Part shown: positions 63,889-64,000 of the stretch, piece by piece
Layout: each line of letters begins with the position of its first letter
How positions within the stretch are numbered: position 1 is the first letter of the stretch
Source of the DNA: Charina bottae
Lineage: Eukaryota > Chordata > Lepidosauria > Squamata > Charinaidae
DNA: 64,000 nt
Reading direction: 5' to 3'
Assembly: GCA_023362775.1 (NCBI GenBank)
Contig: JALMGJ010000004.1
Span: 77,025,798 to 77,089,797 of the forward strand
Program-made: the position numbers and the translations under genes
The notes under the pieces: generated by a model
What the model saw: only the letters and a program-made list of their open reading frames with translations
What the model was told of the DNA's origin: nothing
Databases searched by the model: none

Positions 63889-64000
63889 AATTAAACCTAA
63901 TTTTATCCTAAGCATGCTTACAGTGTTCTATGGAAGCTAGGAAACTCTAGTCTAGAGACTACATTGCAAACCAGCTACTGTTGTCCACATCCAGTCAACT

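Noticed and set aside
1..64000. CRISPR array, bacterial operon or prophage
   Set aside because: Tandem arrays present are micro- and minisatellites without unique spacers, and the coding content is eukaryotic retroelement only.

Overview
The window looks like intergenic or intronic DNA of a squamate reptile (lizard or snake). The background is AT-rich and carries no bacterial-style genes. The lineage call rests on the repeats: two Sauria SINEs (tRNA head, BovB-type tail), abundant RTE/BovB LINEs, L2, CR1 and R4-type LINEs, several Penelope-like elements (PLEs), a sushi-type chromovirus, and many tetranucleotide microsatellites. I found no host exon I could defend; the real coding sequence all belongs to transposable elements.

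Layout. 982-6869 is a complete LTR retrotransposon with 388-bp LTRs, a 5-bp target duplication, protease, RT/RNase H, integrase with chromodomain, and a self-priming type of primer-binding site. Its capsid is missing and its pol is lightly broken. 8740-9159 holds a PLE relic and an inverted-repeat PLE insertion. 10213-12226 is a short L1-type element with a coiled-coil ORF1 and no ORF2. 14322-17152 carries RTE/BovB fragments and a 3' fragment of the short L1 family. 21647-28041 holds two Sauria SINEs, an R4 fragment, a pogo/Tigger-like MITE, two solo LTRs and a degraded LINE. 30830-33887 is a near full-length BovB with a 10-bp target duplication. 35493-37968 is a PLE with an uninterrupted 790-codon RT plus GIY-YIG ORF and a perfect 13-bp target duplication. 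39277-45985 has more LINE and PLE fragments, 49586-51330 is an L2, 52729-53993 and 61202-62069 are PLEs, 56082-56843 is a BovB-type copy, 57195-57294 is a CR1 end, and 62712-63160 is an RTE-type fragment.

The most striking signal is a hammerhead-ribozyme-like core repeated in three different PLE families (six intact instances, plus one decayed relic of a fourth type). Each has CUGAAGA, a stem II hairpin, GAAA, a self-complementary ACGU stem III and a cleavable H17. The stems next to the core differ in sequence between families but keep pairing. In the intact PLE the ORF stop codon lies inside the ribozyme core. The second main signal is the chromovirus: the 12 bases at its predicted transcript start are perfectly complementary to 12 bases just inside the 5' LTR, as in Tf1/sushi self-priming.

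In several long stretches between elements I recognise nothing; these are listed as such.
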